From positions 16,124,723 through 16,188,722 of the forward strand of contig NC_084804.1 in assembly GCF_963583255.1 (NCBI RefSeq): a stretch of DNA of 64,000 nt. The letters are read 5' to 3'. This DNA is from Pyrus communis. Lineage: Eukaryota > Streptophyta > Magnoliopsida > Rosales > Rosaceae. Below the pieces are notes generated by a model. It made no database searches. It was not told the origin of the DNA and saw nothing but the letters and a program-made list of their open reading frames with translations. Shown piece after piece: positions 23,202 to 34,300 of this stretch; the stretch's first letter is position 1; each line of letters begins with the position of its first letter. The position numbers were made by a program, and so were the translations under genes.

Positions 23202-24945
23202 AATTTGGCACGCCCAGTGGGACATCTCTACCTCTCATCTCTATCCTCAAATCATCGAAAAACGCAAATGGCATCAAGAAAGGATCAAGCTGTTCCTGCA
23301 ATCAAAGCAAAGAATAAGAACATCATCGCGCGCAAGTGGTGATATTTCGGGCACCATAACCCGAAGTAAGGCAAGAGCTCTTTTTGCCGCGGCTTCCGCC
23401 CCTGCATTAACTCTGTCAAAGGAACAAGAGCACCTGAGGCACGAGCCTGTGATCACCCTAGCCTCGCTAAGGGCATCAAGAGGGGAAAGCCTGAGGAAAT
23501 ACTCAGAGTCCCTACTCTCCGACGCTGATTCGAGCGGCAGTACAACCATGCAAGTCATGACCACTGGAGTAACTTCAATCAAGGAGCAGCTAGCTCAGAT
23601 GAATGAAGCAATCGCAAAGCTCACACGAACTGCAGAGGAGAAAAACTTGCAAACCGCCGGACTCATCAACCGTCTGGAGGCACAACATGGCCTCAAAATG
23701 AAACCAAGCTCTCTTCCAACTAAGAAGACCGAAGAAGGCTTTAACCCAAATGCCTACGAACTCATGTCAAAAGCTAGGCATGACTTTGCTTCCTCTTCAA
23801 ATCTTGGAAAGAAGGTTTCAAACACCGTCAATGACAAAGATCGTGACCTCACCGAGACTCAAAAGAAGTTGAAGGAGCATGATTACGGAGTTGACAACAA
23901 CAAAGCTGGACTTGGCTTCACACCAAATACACCCGTGAAGATTTCAAGCAAAGTGAAGAAAGCTAGCGCTCAACACATCAGCGTGAGCATTGAACAAGAC
24001 CAAAAAGAGCCTAAACCCGCCCTTCGGACGTCGGTCTTCGATAGGATGAGCCATTCAAGCTCCAGAATTTCAGTGCTTAATCGCATTGGTAGTCAAGGTC
24101 GAACCTCTGTCTTCAAGAGGCTTAACGCGCCAACATCCCAAAGCTCTGTTTTTGAAAGGTTGTTAAAGCCTAAGAAACAAAGCAACACAGCTATCTCTCC
24201 TCTGCGACGATCAGCTTCGGAAAGATTTGAAGATAATGAGAAGCCTTTTGGAAAGAGGAAGACAACACCAAAGGAAGAAAAGTTCGATGGGTTAGCAGAA
24301 AAAGGCGACGTTCGAAGCTTGATTCTTTCAAGGATGAAGCGCCAAGCAATCCTAGAAGTCGACACAAAAGGACCACTGAAAGTAAGGAGGCGCATCATCG
24401 TCCACACTGGCAAATCTTCATGCCAACAAACCCAAGAGGACGGCACTGAAGATGAAATCCCTAAGAAAGATGTCACTTCTGGCTCTTTCGACTCAAAGTC
24501 TTCACCTCGACTGTTGGGGGCATGCTCCAAGTCAAGTGAAATTGAAGGATGGACTCATGTCACTCCGAAGAAACTGCACGAAAAACATATGTATTCTCCA
24601 CAAGTGCACCAATCAGAAAGGAGGGAAAGCAGCTTTCGCCAACCTCCAAAGCAATGTGAAAATGTTGAAGATAAGAAAATTTCAACACAAAGATCGTTCA
24701 TGCGCGATCTCTTCTTCATCGAAGACTTATTCAATTTCTCGATCAAGGCTCCTTGCTATGAAGATTGTGAGGAATGCTTTTCGAAGATCGCTTCGAAGAA
24801 ATTGGACAAGCAGCAACCATCTTGTCCACAAGCTCCTTGTCTGCACGAGTTGAAACTGCAAACGACACCACAAGCTCCTTGTCTGCACGAGTTGAAACTG
24901 CAAACGACACCACAAACTCCTCGTTCGCACGAGCCTAAAAGGTGA
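23202..24945 (+). CDS. Gag-like/linker ORF of the gypsy element (internally deleted)
   Basis: One open frame runs from inside the LTR (23152) to TGA at 24943-24945, about 580 codons within the internal region. The N-terminal part has an alanine/serine-rich stretch (ARALFAAASAPALTLSKEQEH) and a helical segment (VTSIKEQLAQMNEAIAKLTR), as at the N-terminus of Tat-type gag. The middle has repeated SVFDRM/SVFKRL/SVFERL motifs. The C-terminal part is acidic, then ends in 14-residue QAPCLHELKLQTTP repeats encoded by the minisatellite. No CCHC zinc knuckle, protease DTGA or reverse transcriptase YxDD is visible, although these normally lie in this interval. Inferred: a deletion fused the gag start to the linker before RNase H. 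The true start codon is uncertain. Confidence 0.6.
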
Positions 24946-25130
24946 CACCAAACGCTCCTTGCCTGCACGAGCTGAAACTGCAAACGGCACCAAAACGCTC
25001 TTTGCCTGCACGAGCTGAAACTGCAAACGGCACCAAAACGCTCTTTGCCTGCACGAGCTGAAACTGCAAACGGCACCAAACGCTCCTTGCCTGCACGAGC
25101 TGAAACTGCAAACAGCACCAAACACTACTT
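24832..25130 (+). repeat. 42-44-bp minisatellite between the gag-like and RNase H-integrase regions
   Basis: About seven imperfect units of CTCCTTGCCTGCACGAGCTG plus AAACTGCAAACGGCACCAAA. Early units are 42 bp and keep the frame. Later units are about 43-44 bp and shift it, producing the stops that separate the two plus-strand ORFs. The complementary strand shows cysteine-rich artefact ORFs. Confidence 0.85.
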
Positions 25131-26922
25131 GCCTGACGAGGAGGTGTTCTACATCGACATTTTCCCAACATGGACGATGTTCTTCGACGGATCCACACGA
25201 GCAGACGGAGCGGGGGCAGGAGTAGTATTCATGTCGCCACAAAGGCAAATACTACCTTACTCCTTCCAACTGAATGAGCTATGCTCCAACAATGTTGCTG
25301 AGTACCAAGCATTGATCATCGGGCTCCAAATGGCGATCAACATGGAAATCACAGCTCTTGAGGTATATGGCGATTCCAAGCTCATAATCAATCAACTCTT
25401 AACTGAATATGAGGTGAGGAAAGATGATCTCGTCCCATACTTCCGGCTAGCGACCCAACTGCTACAAAAGTTAGAAGTTGTGACACTAGAACATGTGCCA
25501 AGAAAGGAAAATCAAATGGCAGACGCTCTCGTCAATCTAGCCTCGAGTATGACACTAGGAAAAGATGAAGTTGCAGACGTGCCAGTTTGCCAAAGATGGG
25601 TGATTCCGCTCGTTAATGAAATGTCACTAGATGATACAAATGTCATCTCAGTACTTCCAATCGATGCTGAAGAGTGGAGACATCCGCTGATCGACTACTT
25701 AGAGCACGGAAAGCTTCCAGATGATCTCAGACACCGTTCCGAAATACGTCGACGAGCACCTCGCTTCCTTTACTACAAAGGAACACTCTATCGACGCTCT
25801 TTTGAAGGAGTGCTCCTGAGATGCCTAGGTGAGGAAGAAGTTAATCTAGCCATGGAAGAAGCACATTCAGGTGTGTGTGGGGCACATCAGTCTGGACCAA
25901 AGCTACATTTCCGGCTTAAAAGAATGGGTTACTACTGGCCGAGCATGGTGAAGGACTGCCTGGAACACGCCAAAAGGTGCCAAGCCTGCCAATTCCACGC
26001 CAACTTCATACATCAACCGCCTGAACCATTACACCCTACAGTTGCTTCATGGCCGTTCGACGCATGGGGATTAGACGTTGTAGGACCAATTACGCCAAAG
26101 TCATCTGCAGGGGAAGCTTACATCCTAGCTGCAACAGATTACTTCTCCAAGTGGGCTGAAGCCATCCCTTTAAGGGAAGTAAAAAAGGAAACTGTTGTTC
26201 GTTTCATCAAGGAGCATATCATCCACCGATATGGGGTGCCTCGCTACATTATCACTGACAACGGAAAGCAGTTCTCCAACCGACTCGTGGACGAGCTTTG
26301 CAACAAATACAAGTTCAAGCAGCACAAGTCTTCCATGTATCATGCTCCGGCCAACGGCCTCGCGGAAGCATTCAACAAGACGCTGTGCAACCTCCTGAAA
26401 AAGGTAATCGGCCGAACAAAAAGAGATTGGCATGAAAGAATAAGTGAAGCACTTTGGGCATATAGGACTACACATAGGACTCCTACCCAAGCTACACCTT
26501 ATTCTCTCGTATATGGCGTAGAAGCTGTTCTACCGCTCAAAAGTCAAATTCCCTCACTAAGGATGGCTATACAAGAAGGCTTGACTGATGAAGAAAATGT
26601 GAAGTTGCGCCATCAGGAGTTGGAAGCGCTGGATGAGAGAAGGCTCGAAGCTCAACAACACTTGGAATGCTACCAAGCACGGTTATCCAAGGCATTCAAC
26701 AAGAAAGTCCGCCCAAGGTCTTTCCAAGCCGGAGATCTCGTGCTGGCATTGCGTAGGCCTATCATTACAACTCATAAGACAAAAAGCAAGTTCACATCAA
26801 AGTGGGATGGACCCTACGTAATACAAGAGATCTACACCAATGGCGCTTACTTAATCATGGCAGAAGACGGGTTGAAGATCGGCCCCATCAACGGCAGATT
26901 TTTGAAGCGCTACTACCCCTAA
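25045..26922 (+). CDS. RNase H-integrase polyprotein part of the gypsy element
   Basis: 625 codons from the first Met to TAA at 26920-26922. RNase H, residues about 43-170: acidic residues in MFFDGS, NNVAEYQALI, EVYGDSKLII and QMADALVNLA match the D-E-D-D set, so the site looks complete. Integrase: an H-H-C-C zinc-binding region at residues about 270-310 (AHSGVCGAH, CQACQFH). The D-D-E core is in GLDVVGP, IITDNGKQF and NGLAEAFNKT. The C-terminal part has a RPRSFQAGDLVL / KWDGPYVI block typical of gypsy integrases. Known: in Tat elements an extra RNase H sits directly before integrase. No chromodomain seen. The upstream reverse transcriptase is missing, and the normal protein start is unknown because of the minisatellite frameshifts. 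Confidence 0.85.
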   Translation: MPARAETANGTKRSLPARAETANSTKHYLPDEEVFYIDIFPTWTMFFDGSTRADGAGAGVVFMSPQRQILPYSFQLNELCSNNVAEYQALIIGLQMAINMEITALEVYGDSKLIINQLLTEYEVRKDDLVPYFRLATQLLQKLEVVTLEHVPRKENQMADALVNLASSMTLGKDEVADVPVCQRWVIPLVNEMSLDDTNVISVLPIDAEEWRHPLIDYLEHGKLPDDLRHRSEIRRRAPRFLYYKGTLYRRSFEGVLLRCLGEEEVNLAMEEAHSGVCGAHQSGPKLHFRLKRMGYYWPSMVKDCLEHAKRCQACQFHANFIHQPPEPLHPTVASWPFDAWGLDVVGPITPKSSAGEAYILAATDYFSKWAEAIPLREVKKETVVRFIKEHIIHRYGVPRYIITDNGKQFSNRLVDELCNKYKFKQHKSSMYHAPANGLAEAFNKTLCNLLKKVIGRTKRDWHERISEALWAYRTTHRTPTQATPYSLVYGVEAVLPLKSQIPSLRMAIQEGLTDEENVKLRHQELEALDERRLEAQQHLECYQARLSKAFNKKVRPRSFQAGDLVLALRRPIITTHKTKSKFTSKWDGPYVIQEIYTNGAYLIMAEDGLKIGPINGRFLKRYYP

Positions 26923-26979
26923 AGCAAACGCACCACGCTCCTGGCCCGCAAGAGCATAAACTGTGTACGGCAAAATCAT

Positions 26980-27024
<45 letters not shown>

Positions 27025-27249
27025 ATCACTCATTTGAACTACGTCATGACTTGATCCCTCCTCAACCAAGGGTATGTAGGCAACTTGAAACTTCAAAACT
27101 TCAAGTACAGTCACATCATCAAAAAAAAAAAAAAAAAAAAAAAAGGAAATAACACATCTTGGTGATGTATATGTTTTATCTGTATTTAGCACAATACACA
27201 AAATAAAATAAAGCATGTTCATTGATCTCCGAGAAATTACAAGTGCGTA

Positions 27250-27285
<36 letters not shown>

Positions 27286-27294
27286 ATGGAGCTT
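26923..27294. other. Gypsy 3' region with three long A-tracts
   Basis: Plus-strand A-runs at about 26981-27022, 27121-27144 and 27251-27282 are separated by unique sequence within 300 bp of the integrase stop. The lysine-rich frames here are artefacts of these runs. Confidence 0.7.
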
Positions 27295-27909
27295 TCATAA
27301 AGGTTGTTCACGTGAAGCCCCACTACTTGGGAAAACTACAGAAGCGGGAGGCATCAAAGAAGAGGCCTTAATACTTGGTGGAACGCTAGATGAGCCAGGA
27401 AAAAGATGCATCTGGAAGAAAGCAGCAAGCCTTTGACGGTCACTTTGAATTCGACCACTGGATTCTTGCAGCTCATCAAGCTTCCTCTTCATGCCCGTCG
27501 AATAGTTATTTGCAAGCACATGCAAACTTCTATTCTCGTGCTTAAGCTGTTTGATCTCTTGCTTAAGAGTTTCCACCTCCGCCATCAATGATTCCACTTG
27601 GCGGGATCGAGCAAGTAGGCGTTGGCCCATGTTGGATACAGAGTCTGCGCACTGAACACTGAGAGTTAGGGACTCTTGAACGGCCAACTCATCGGACCGT
27701 TCTAAAAGCAGCCTACTATCTTTTGGAGTGAGGAAGTTCCTAGCTACTATCGTAGTTGTTGTTGCGTCCTTCATCACAGAATCTTCACCTGTCAAAGGGC
27801 CAATAGAAGATAAGAAAGAAGGGCACCATACATTTACCTGACGCGGCGCACTCGGATCACTGCTGAGACTCAAATCTAAGCAAATGTTAGACGGGTTAGC
27901 CATTGTCAA
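27295..27909 (-). CDS. Antisense coiled-coil ORF downstream of integrase
   Basis: A 204-codon uninterrupted ORF on the strand opposite to gag-pol, from ATG at 27909 (MTMANPSNI; a second ATG at 27903) to TGA at 27297-27295. The middle (residues about 95-150) has a coiled-coil pattern: SRQVESLMAEVETLKQEIKQ then LKHENRSLHVLANN. This is flanked by a serine/proline-rich N-terminus and a C-terminal SSSVPPSIKASSL region. Known: several Tat-lineage plant gypsy elements (for example maize Grande) carry an extra ORF, often antisense, between integrase and the 3' LTR, of unknown function. Inferred: this is such an accessory ORF. It stays open in a copy that has lost its reverse transcriptase. Expression is not shown. 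Confidence 0.65.
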   Translation of the reverse strand: MTMANPSNICLDLSLSSDPSAPRQVNVWCPSFLSSIGPLTGEDSVMKDATTTTIVARNFLTPKDSRLLLERSDELAVQESLTLSVQCADSVSNMGQRLLARSRQVESLMAEVETLKQEIKQLKHENRSLHVLANNYSTGMKRKLDELQESSGRIQSDRQRLAAFFQMHLFPGSSSVPPSIKASSLMPPASVVFPSSGASREQPL

Positions 27910-29714
27910 AAGGTTAAAAGAGAAAGGTGGATGGAGTAAAATCAGAAAGGGCCGAAGACGATTTTCACAAACGGGCGATCTTCAAATTGTGCATGTTGGA
28001 GGTGATCGATACCTCTATAAAAAGCCAAGGCGACACGACCACCGATTCAAAAAATCGGATTTTCCTGCGTGAAGTTCGGCGACGCTTTCGCGGCTTTTCA
28101 GATAACGCGTTCAACTTTGTCAAAAGATCTCTGACAAAGTTGAAAACACATGAAGGTTATCATCCCAACTACGCGTCTTTGCCAACAAGCGTGGTGACAG
28201 AGCCGCACCCGTGACTACTTTTTCGAAGAGGCGCTCGCTCAGAAATCGAAGAGACACTTGTTAAAAAATCGAAGAGACGTTTATCGACAAGGGTAAAAGA
28301 ACATAACCACCACTTGCTATTGGGAAATCCCTATATGTCGACCTTCATCTTTTATGGCAAGGCAGACCTGAAAAAAAAAATGCCCAACTCTTCCTCACCT
28401 CTGAGGGCGCACTCCCAGCAAAGCATCTCGAAATACTCAATTTTTTTCTTCTTCCCCAAAGAAGATACCAGACGCCTGGAATACAGATGAGGCAGGAGGA
28501 AACGGTAAATCGAAGCATGTGGAGACAAGCACAACAAATATATGTGTTGATTCATTCGCTGCTTCTTCAAAAGCAAAAGTATCTCATATCATCAAGGGCG
28601 AAAGCAAAGGTATCTCATATCATACTTTTTCCCTGTCTTTTCCTTTGCCCTTGTTCTCACCTGCCAAGGCAAGGACAGAGAAAGCAATATGTCGGAACCT
28701 CCACTCAAACTTGCCCTGCCACCAAGAAGTGAGGGTCCATTCAAATGCAAGGTTTGCATTCAACTCCTGCATCAGAGGACAAATACTACAAGAGAAGATG
28801 CTAAACCTGCATAAGGAAATACCACTTCTGCAAAGGGAGCAAGTAAGGCAAGTGAAAATGATACATCGAAGCATGTGGAGACAAGCACAACAAATATATG
28901 TGCTGATTCATTCGCTGCTTCTTCGAAAGCAAAGGTATTTCATATCATGCTTTTTCCCTGTCTTTTCCTTTGTCTTTGTTATTACTCGCATGGCAAAGTG
29001 AAAGAGAGCAATCAGCCGACACTTGGAGTCAGTCTTCCGATCTGGAACCGACTACCTGGAACCTTTGCCTGGTTGCTTACCTAGCGTTGCTCGAGTAGTC
29101 ATCTTCAACGGTTGATACACTGCCAGAGAAGGGACAAGGAAACTTCAATCTTTCCAATTCGTATTCAATACGAATTGGAAAGATTGAACAAAGAAACAGG
29201 TCAACAACTCCACCTCGTACTTGCCTGCCATATCCTGAAACCGCTCGTAGACCTTCGGGGGGAGACCAAAAGAATCCTGCTGCCCAGTTCAAGAGTAGCA
29301 CAAAGGAAAATCAACGAGCGGAGGAAACTAGAAGAATCCTCCAGCCCAGTTCAAGATCAAGCCTCAATGGCCCTTGAAGAAATCACAAGTCCGATTCAAA
29401 ATCAAGTGTTCACCACCCTTGAATCAAATTCAACTCCAGATAAAAGGAGTAAGTTCAGACCTTCGGGGGAGACCAAAAGAATCCTCCAGCCTAGTTCAAG
29501 ACTAAGCCTGTGGACAATCAACGATTGGAGGAAACCAGAAAATCTTCCAGTCGAACTCAAGATCAAGCCTCAATGGCCCTTGAAGAAATTTCCAGCCCAA
29601 TTCAAGATCAAGCCTCGACGGCCCTTGGGTTGACATCTACATTAAGGGACTTCAAAACGCATCTTCTACACGTGACAAGCACATGTCTACGACGCGCCTT
29701 GAAGTGGGGGTATT
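27910..29714 (+). other. Long 3' untranslated region of the gypsy element
   Basis: No convincing ORF. A module of about 100 bp (TCGAAGCATGTGGAGACAAG ... TTCATTCGCTGCTTCTTC) occurs at about 28511-28630 and again at about 28866-28990. A perfect 45-bp palindrome lies at 29144-29188. From about 29330 to 29640 there are CAAGATCAAGCCTC..TGGCCCTTGAAGAAA units related to those in the LTR. Confidence 0.6.
29144..29188. repeat. Perfect 45-bp palindrome in the gypsy 3' region
   Basis: Two 22-nt arms (29144-29165 and 29167-29188; the left arm begins TTCAATCTTTCCAATTCG) around a single C at 29166. RNA from either strand could form a long hairpin. Confidence 0.9.
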
Positions 29715-31330
29715 TGTAGACATCGAAATTTCAGTAAAACAAATGTTCACCAATGCATTAAAGTTTTGACGTGTCAAGGCATACATGGCATACGCCACGT
29801 GTTGTACAAATTGTACACATGGCATGTGACTCAACAAAATAGGAAGAAATACCCTTGAAGGATTAAACAAGTTTTTCTTCTCATTTTGGGCAATGACAAG
29901 GCAAGTACATTTCAATCCATTGAGGATCAAAACAAGTTTTTCTTCTCATGTTGGGCAATGACAAGGCAAGCACACTTCAATCCATTACGGATCAAAGCAA
30001 GTTTTTCTCATTTGGGCAACGACAAAGCATACACATTTCAAGTTTAAAATGGTGTTAAGTGGGAAATTAGGCCATAAGTTAGACCACTTCAAGTTTAAAA
30101 TGGTATTAAGTGGGAAATTAGGCCATAAGTTAGACCACTTCAAGTTTAAAATGGTATTAAGTGGGAAATTAGGCCATAAGTTACACCACTTCAATTTCAA
30201 TATTGCATTAAGTGGGAAAATTAGGCAATGGTGCTTGGAAAGGAAAAAAATATTTTGTGGTGGTGATTCATTCTCAAAGCCTATAAATAGGCTTCTCCAT
30301 CAAGGTATCAAGCATAAGGGAATTCACAAATACATTTCTCTACTCCAAAATTAGAAGAGAATTCCCCAAATCCTTGAAGCTTTGAAACTCCAAAGCTTCC
30401 AACCATCCAAATTCCCAAGAATTCCGAAGGATCAAGAAAGCTCTCTTCGTTCTTCGTTAAACCATTATTCAAGATCAAGCCCCGACGGCCCTTGAAGAAA
30501 GCGTTCATCCGTTCATCCTAAGCATAAGCCCCCAACGGCCCTTTGGATCAACAACCTCAACAAATCCACACATCCAATCGTTCTTCAAGATTAAGCCCAA
30601 AAAGCCCTTGAAGATCCGCTCATCCATCAACCTTCAAGATCAAGCCCAAAAGCCCCTTGAAGAAATCCACACAACCATTATTCAAGATCAAGCCCCGACG
30701 GCCCTTGAAGAAAGTGTTCATCGTTCATCCTAAGATCAAGCCCCAACGGCCCCTTGGATCAACAGCACAAACAAATCCACACATCCAATCGTTCTTCAAG
30801 ATTAAGCCCAAAAGCCCTTGAAGATCCGCTCATCCATCAACCTTCAAGATCAAGCCCAAAAGCCCTTGAAGAAATCCACACAACCATTATTCAAGATCAA
30901 GCCCCGACGGCCCTTGAAGAAAGTGTTCATCGTTCATCCTAAGATCAAGCCCCAACGGCCCCTTGGATCAACAGCACAAACAAATCCACACATCCAATCG
31001 TTCTTCAAGACTAAGCCCAAAAGCCCTTGAAGATCTGCTCATCCATCAACCTTCAAGATCAAGCCCAAAAGCCCCTTGAAGAAATCCATACACCCATTCT
31101 TCAAGATCAAGCCCAACGCCCCTTGAAGATCCGTTCATCAACTGTTCATCCTTAGATCAACCCCCGACGGCCCTTTGGATCAACAACTCATCCACAAACC
31201 TACACCCTACGAAGATAGAATCAGAGGACCAAATTTGAGAGAGATCGTAACCCCAAAATCATAAACACAAAAATATTATTTTGTACACGTTATTCTGGTT
31301 TCTTGTTTCAAAGAAACTTTCGTGTTCACA
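29715..31330 (+). repeat. 3' LTR of the gypsy element
   Basis: 1616 bp, 51 bp longer than the 5' LTR because the TTTAAAATGGTNTTAAGTGG unit is present three times (about 30037-30190) instead of twice. Otherwise it is nearly identical. Confidence 0.9.
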
Positions 31331-31335
31331 GATCA

Positions 31336-34300
31336 ATCTTGCTTCAACTGCACCAAATCCAAGCAGTGCTCGAACTTAGCTGTATTAACCACCTTTGTCA
31401 ACATGTCAGCTGGATTATCTTCTGTAGCAACCTTTTTTAGACGAGTATCACCTTCAGCTACCACTTCTCTCATAAAATGATATTGTACAACAATGTGCTT
31501 AGTCCTAGCATGATGTACCTGATATATGGCCAAATAAATGGCACTTTAGCTGTCACAATATACATCCAACTTGTATTGTTCTACACCTAAATCTCCTAAC
31601 AACCCCAGAGTCCACATTGATTCTTTGATAGCTTCAATGATCGCCATGTATTCTGCTTCTGTGGTTAATAGTGCCACCATTGGTTGTAATATTGATCTCC
31701 AGCATATAGGACCTTTTTGCCATAGTAAACACATACCCAGTCGTTGATCTTCTCTTGTATAAGTCTCCAGCAAAGTCTAAGTCTACATATCAAACTGAGA
31801 ACTTATCAATTCCTTCATCACATCTTTCAAAACAAATACCTTTGTCCCTCGTACCATGTAAATACCTTTAGTATCCACTTAACAGCATTCTAATGCTCGC
31901 TTCCAAGATTATGCATGAATCTACAAACAACTCGAGTTGCATGTGTTATATCAGGATGAGTACACACCATAGCATACAAATCCTTCAACCAAATTAGTAT
32001 ATGGAATACCATTCATCTTCATCTTTTCTTCATCAATTTTGGGACATTGTTGACCGCTCAACTTGAAGTGAGCACCTAATGGAGTTTCTACAGGCTTAGT
32101 GTCTTTTGTTACTCCAAACATTTGTAACAACTTCTCAAGATATTGCTTTTGAGACAAACAAACCAAACCTTTTTATCTATCCCTTGTGATCTCTATTCCC
32201 AATATTTTCTTGGCTTCACCAAGATCCCTCATTTCGAACTCCCTTCTCATTTTCTCCTTCAACTTTTCTATCTCTGAAATATTGCTTGAGGCTATGAGCA
32301 TGTCGTCCACATAGATTAACAAGTGCACAAACGAACCATCTTTCAACTTCTTATGATAAACATAGTGATCATAGTGACTTTTTGTATAGTCTTTGACCCT
32401 TCATAAACTTGTCAAATCTTAAATACCACTGCATAGGCAACTGCTTCAAGCCGTAAAGAGATTTTCTAAGCTTACAAACCAATCTTTCTTTGCCCTTCAT
32501 TTGATAACCCTCGGGTTGTCTCACATAAAGCTCTTCATCCAAATTACCATGAAGGAATGTAGTCTTCATGTCTAGTTAACCAATTCAAGGTTGAATTGTG
32601 CAACTAGGGCAAGCAATATTCAAATGAAGGAGTGCTTAACCATAGGAGAAAAAATCTCATTGTAATCAATTCCCTCATTCTGAGCATATCCTATAGCTAC
32701 TAGCCTAGCTTTAAATCTTACCAATCTCTTATCATCCACTTCATCCTTCTTTGCATAAACCCATTTGCAACCAATTGCTCTCCTTCTTCTAGGCAGCTCT
32801 ACCAATTCCATGTCTTATTCTTTTGAAGGGAGAGCATCTCATCGTCCATTGCATCATGCCATTTACTTTCTTCTTCACTATTTACTACTTCTTCAAAATT
32901 AGTTGGAATTTCAGCCTTAATTATTGGCAATGCATATACCATGTAGGCCATGCAATCTTTATATATCGCAGGTAAGGTTATGTCTCATTTTCCCTTCCTT
33001 TTGGCTATGCAATCATCTTGTATCTTTAGTTCTTCTGGTGGTATTTCTTCTTCGTGATCACTCTCTTCATGTTCAAGTTGATCACCTTGTCTTTCTTCTT
33101 CCACAACTTCCTTACTTAGATGTGAATTCACAATTACTTGTTCCCCAAGCTCCACCATCTGAACATTTTCCTTCAATTTCATATGACTTTCATTGAATGT
33201 CACATCTCGATTTACTATAATCTTGTTCAACTCGGGACACTAAAGTCTGAAGCCTTTCACACCACTATTGAATCCCATAAAGACAGCTTTCTTGCCTCAT
33301 GGATCCAGTTTGTTTTCCTTCACATGAAAGTAGGCATTGCATCCAAACACTCGTAGCTTATCGTAGTCTTGAACTGGTTATCTAGACCACACTTTAATAG
33401 GTGTTCTACCCTCCAATGCTGTTGATGGTAGTTGATTAAGCACATGACATGCATAGCTCAAAGCTTCTGCTCAAAATCTCGTTGGTAGCTTAGCTTGAGA
33501 TTGCATGCAACGAACTTTCTTGAGCAAGGTCCTATTCAGTATCTCTGCAATCCCATTCTGCTGTGGAGTATGTCTAACACTAAAATGCCGAGTAATCCCT
33601 TTCTTTTTACACACTTTCAAGAAAGGATCAGAGGTATATTCCCCTTCATTATCACTTCTCAGTATCTTAATCTTATTTCCAGTCTTGTTCTCTACCATGT
33701 TCTTCCATTCCAGGAAGATGTCAAGAACCTCGTCCTTTCGCCTCATCATATATATCCATGATCTACGAAAGTAGTCATCAATAAAAGATACAAACCATCT
33801 TTTTCACCTAAAGAAGCATTCTTTGCAAGCCCCCAAATATCAGAGTGAACATAGTCCAAAATCCCTTTTGTTTGATTAATAGCTAAGCCAAATTTCACCT
33901 TTGTTTGTTTGCCAAGAACACAATGCTCACAGAACTCTATCTTTCCAGCTTCTACTTCTTTTAAACACCCTTGCTTGATCAATCCTTGTAATGTTTTTTT
34001 CTCCTACATGTCCCAACCTCATGTGCCATAATGGAGACAAGTCACTTTTATCACTTTGCATTTCATCAACTACCATAGCCACTCTGTTTTCCAAAGTTTT
34101 TCCTTGTAGCATATAAATTAAGCTATTCCGAGACCCTTTCATTATGACAAGTGCTCCTTTAGCAACTTTGAGCATGTTGTTATTGGATTAAAACTTGTAG
34201 CCTTATGACACGAGAGTGCCTAGTGATATCAAATTTTTCTTCATATTTGGGACATACCTTACACCATGCAATTCTCAAATCACACCATCATGATGCTTGA

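Larger units (their letters stand above)
21637..31330 (+). mobile_element. Ty3/gypsy retrotransposon, probably Tat-like, internally deleted (9694 bp)
   Basis: 5' LTR 21637-23201 (1565 bp) and 3' LTR 29715-31330 (1616 bp) share TGTAGACATC...GTGTTCACA termini. TSD GATCA is at 21632-21636 and 31331-31335. A primer-site-like stretch (TTTGGCACGCCCAGTGGGAC) follows the 5' LTR, and a purine-rich GAAGTGGGGGTA precedes the 3' LTR. The LTRs differ at only about six bases plus one 51-bp repeat unit, so the insertion is recent. The internal region has a gag-like ORF, a 43-bp minisatellite, an RNase H-integrase ORF, three long A-runs and an antisense ORF. No YxDD reverse transcriptase motif or protease was found, so this copy would depend on proteins from relatives. 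Confidence 0.92.

Noticed and set aside
24727..25248. Cysteine/serine-rich minus-strand ORFs over the minisatellite
   Set aside because: They are reverse frames of the 42-44-bp repeat, opposite to the gypsy coding strand.
26802..27436. Lysine-rich ORFs after integrase
   Set aside because: They arise from long A-tracts.
28519..29001. 160-codon plus-strand ORF in the gypsy 3' region
   Set aside because: It spans a duplicated 100-bp module, has no domain, and lies in untranslated DNA. Kept only as part of the 3' region.
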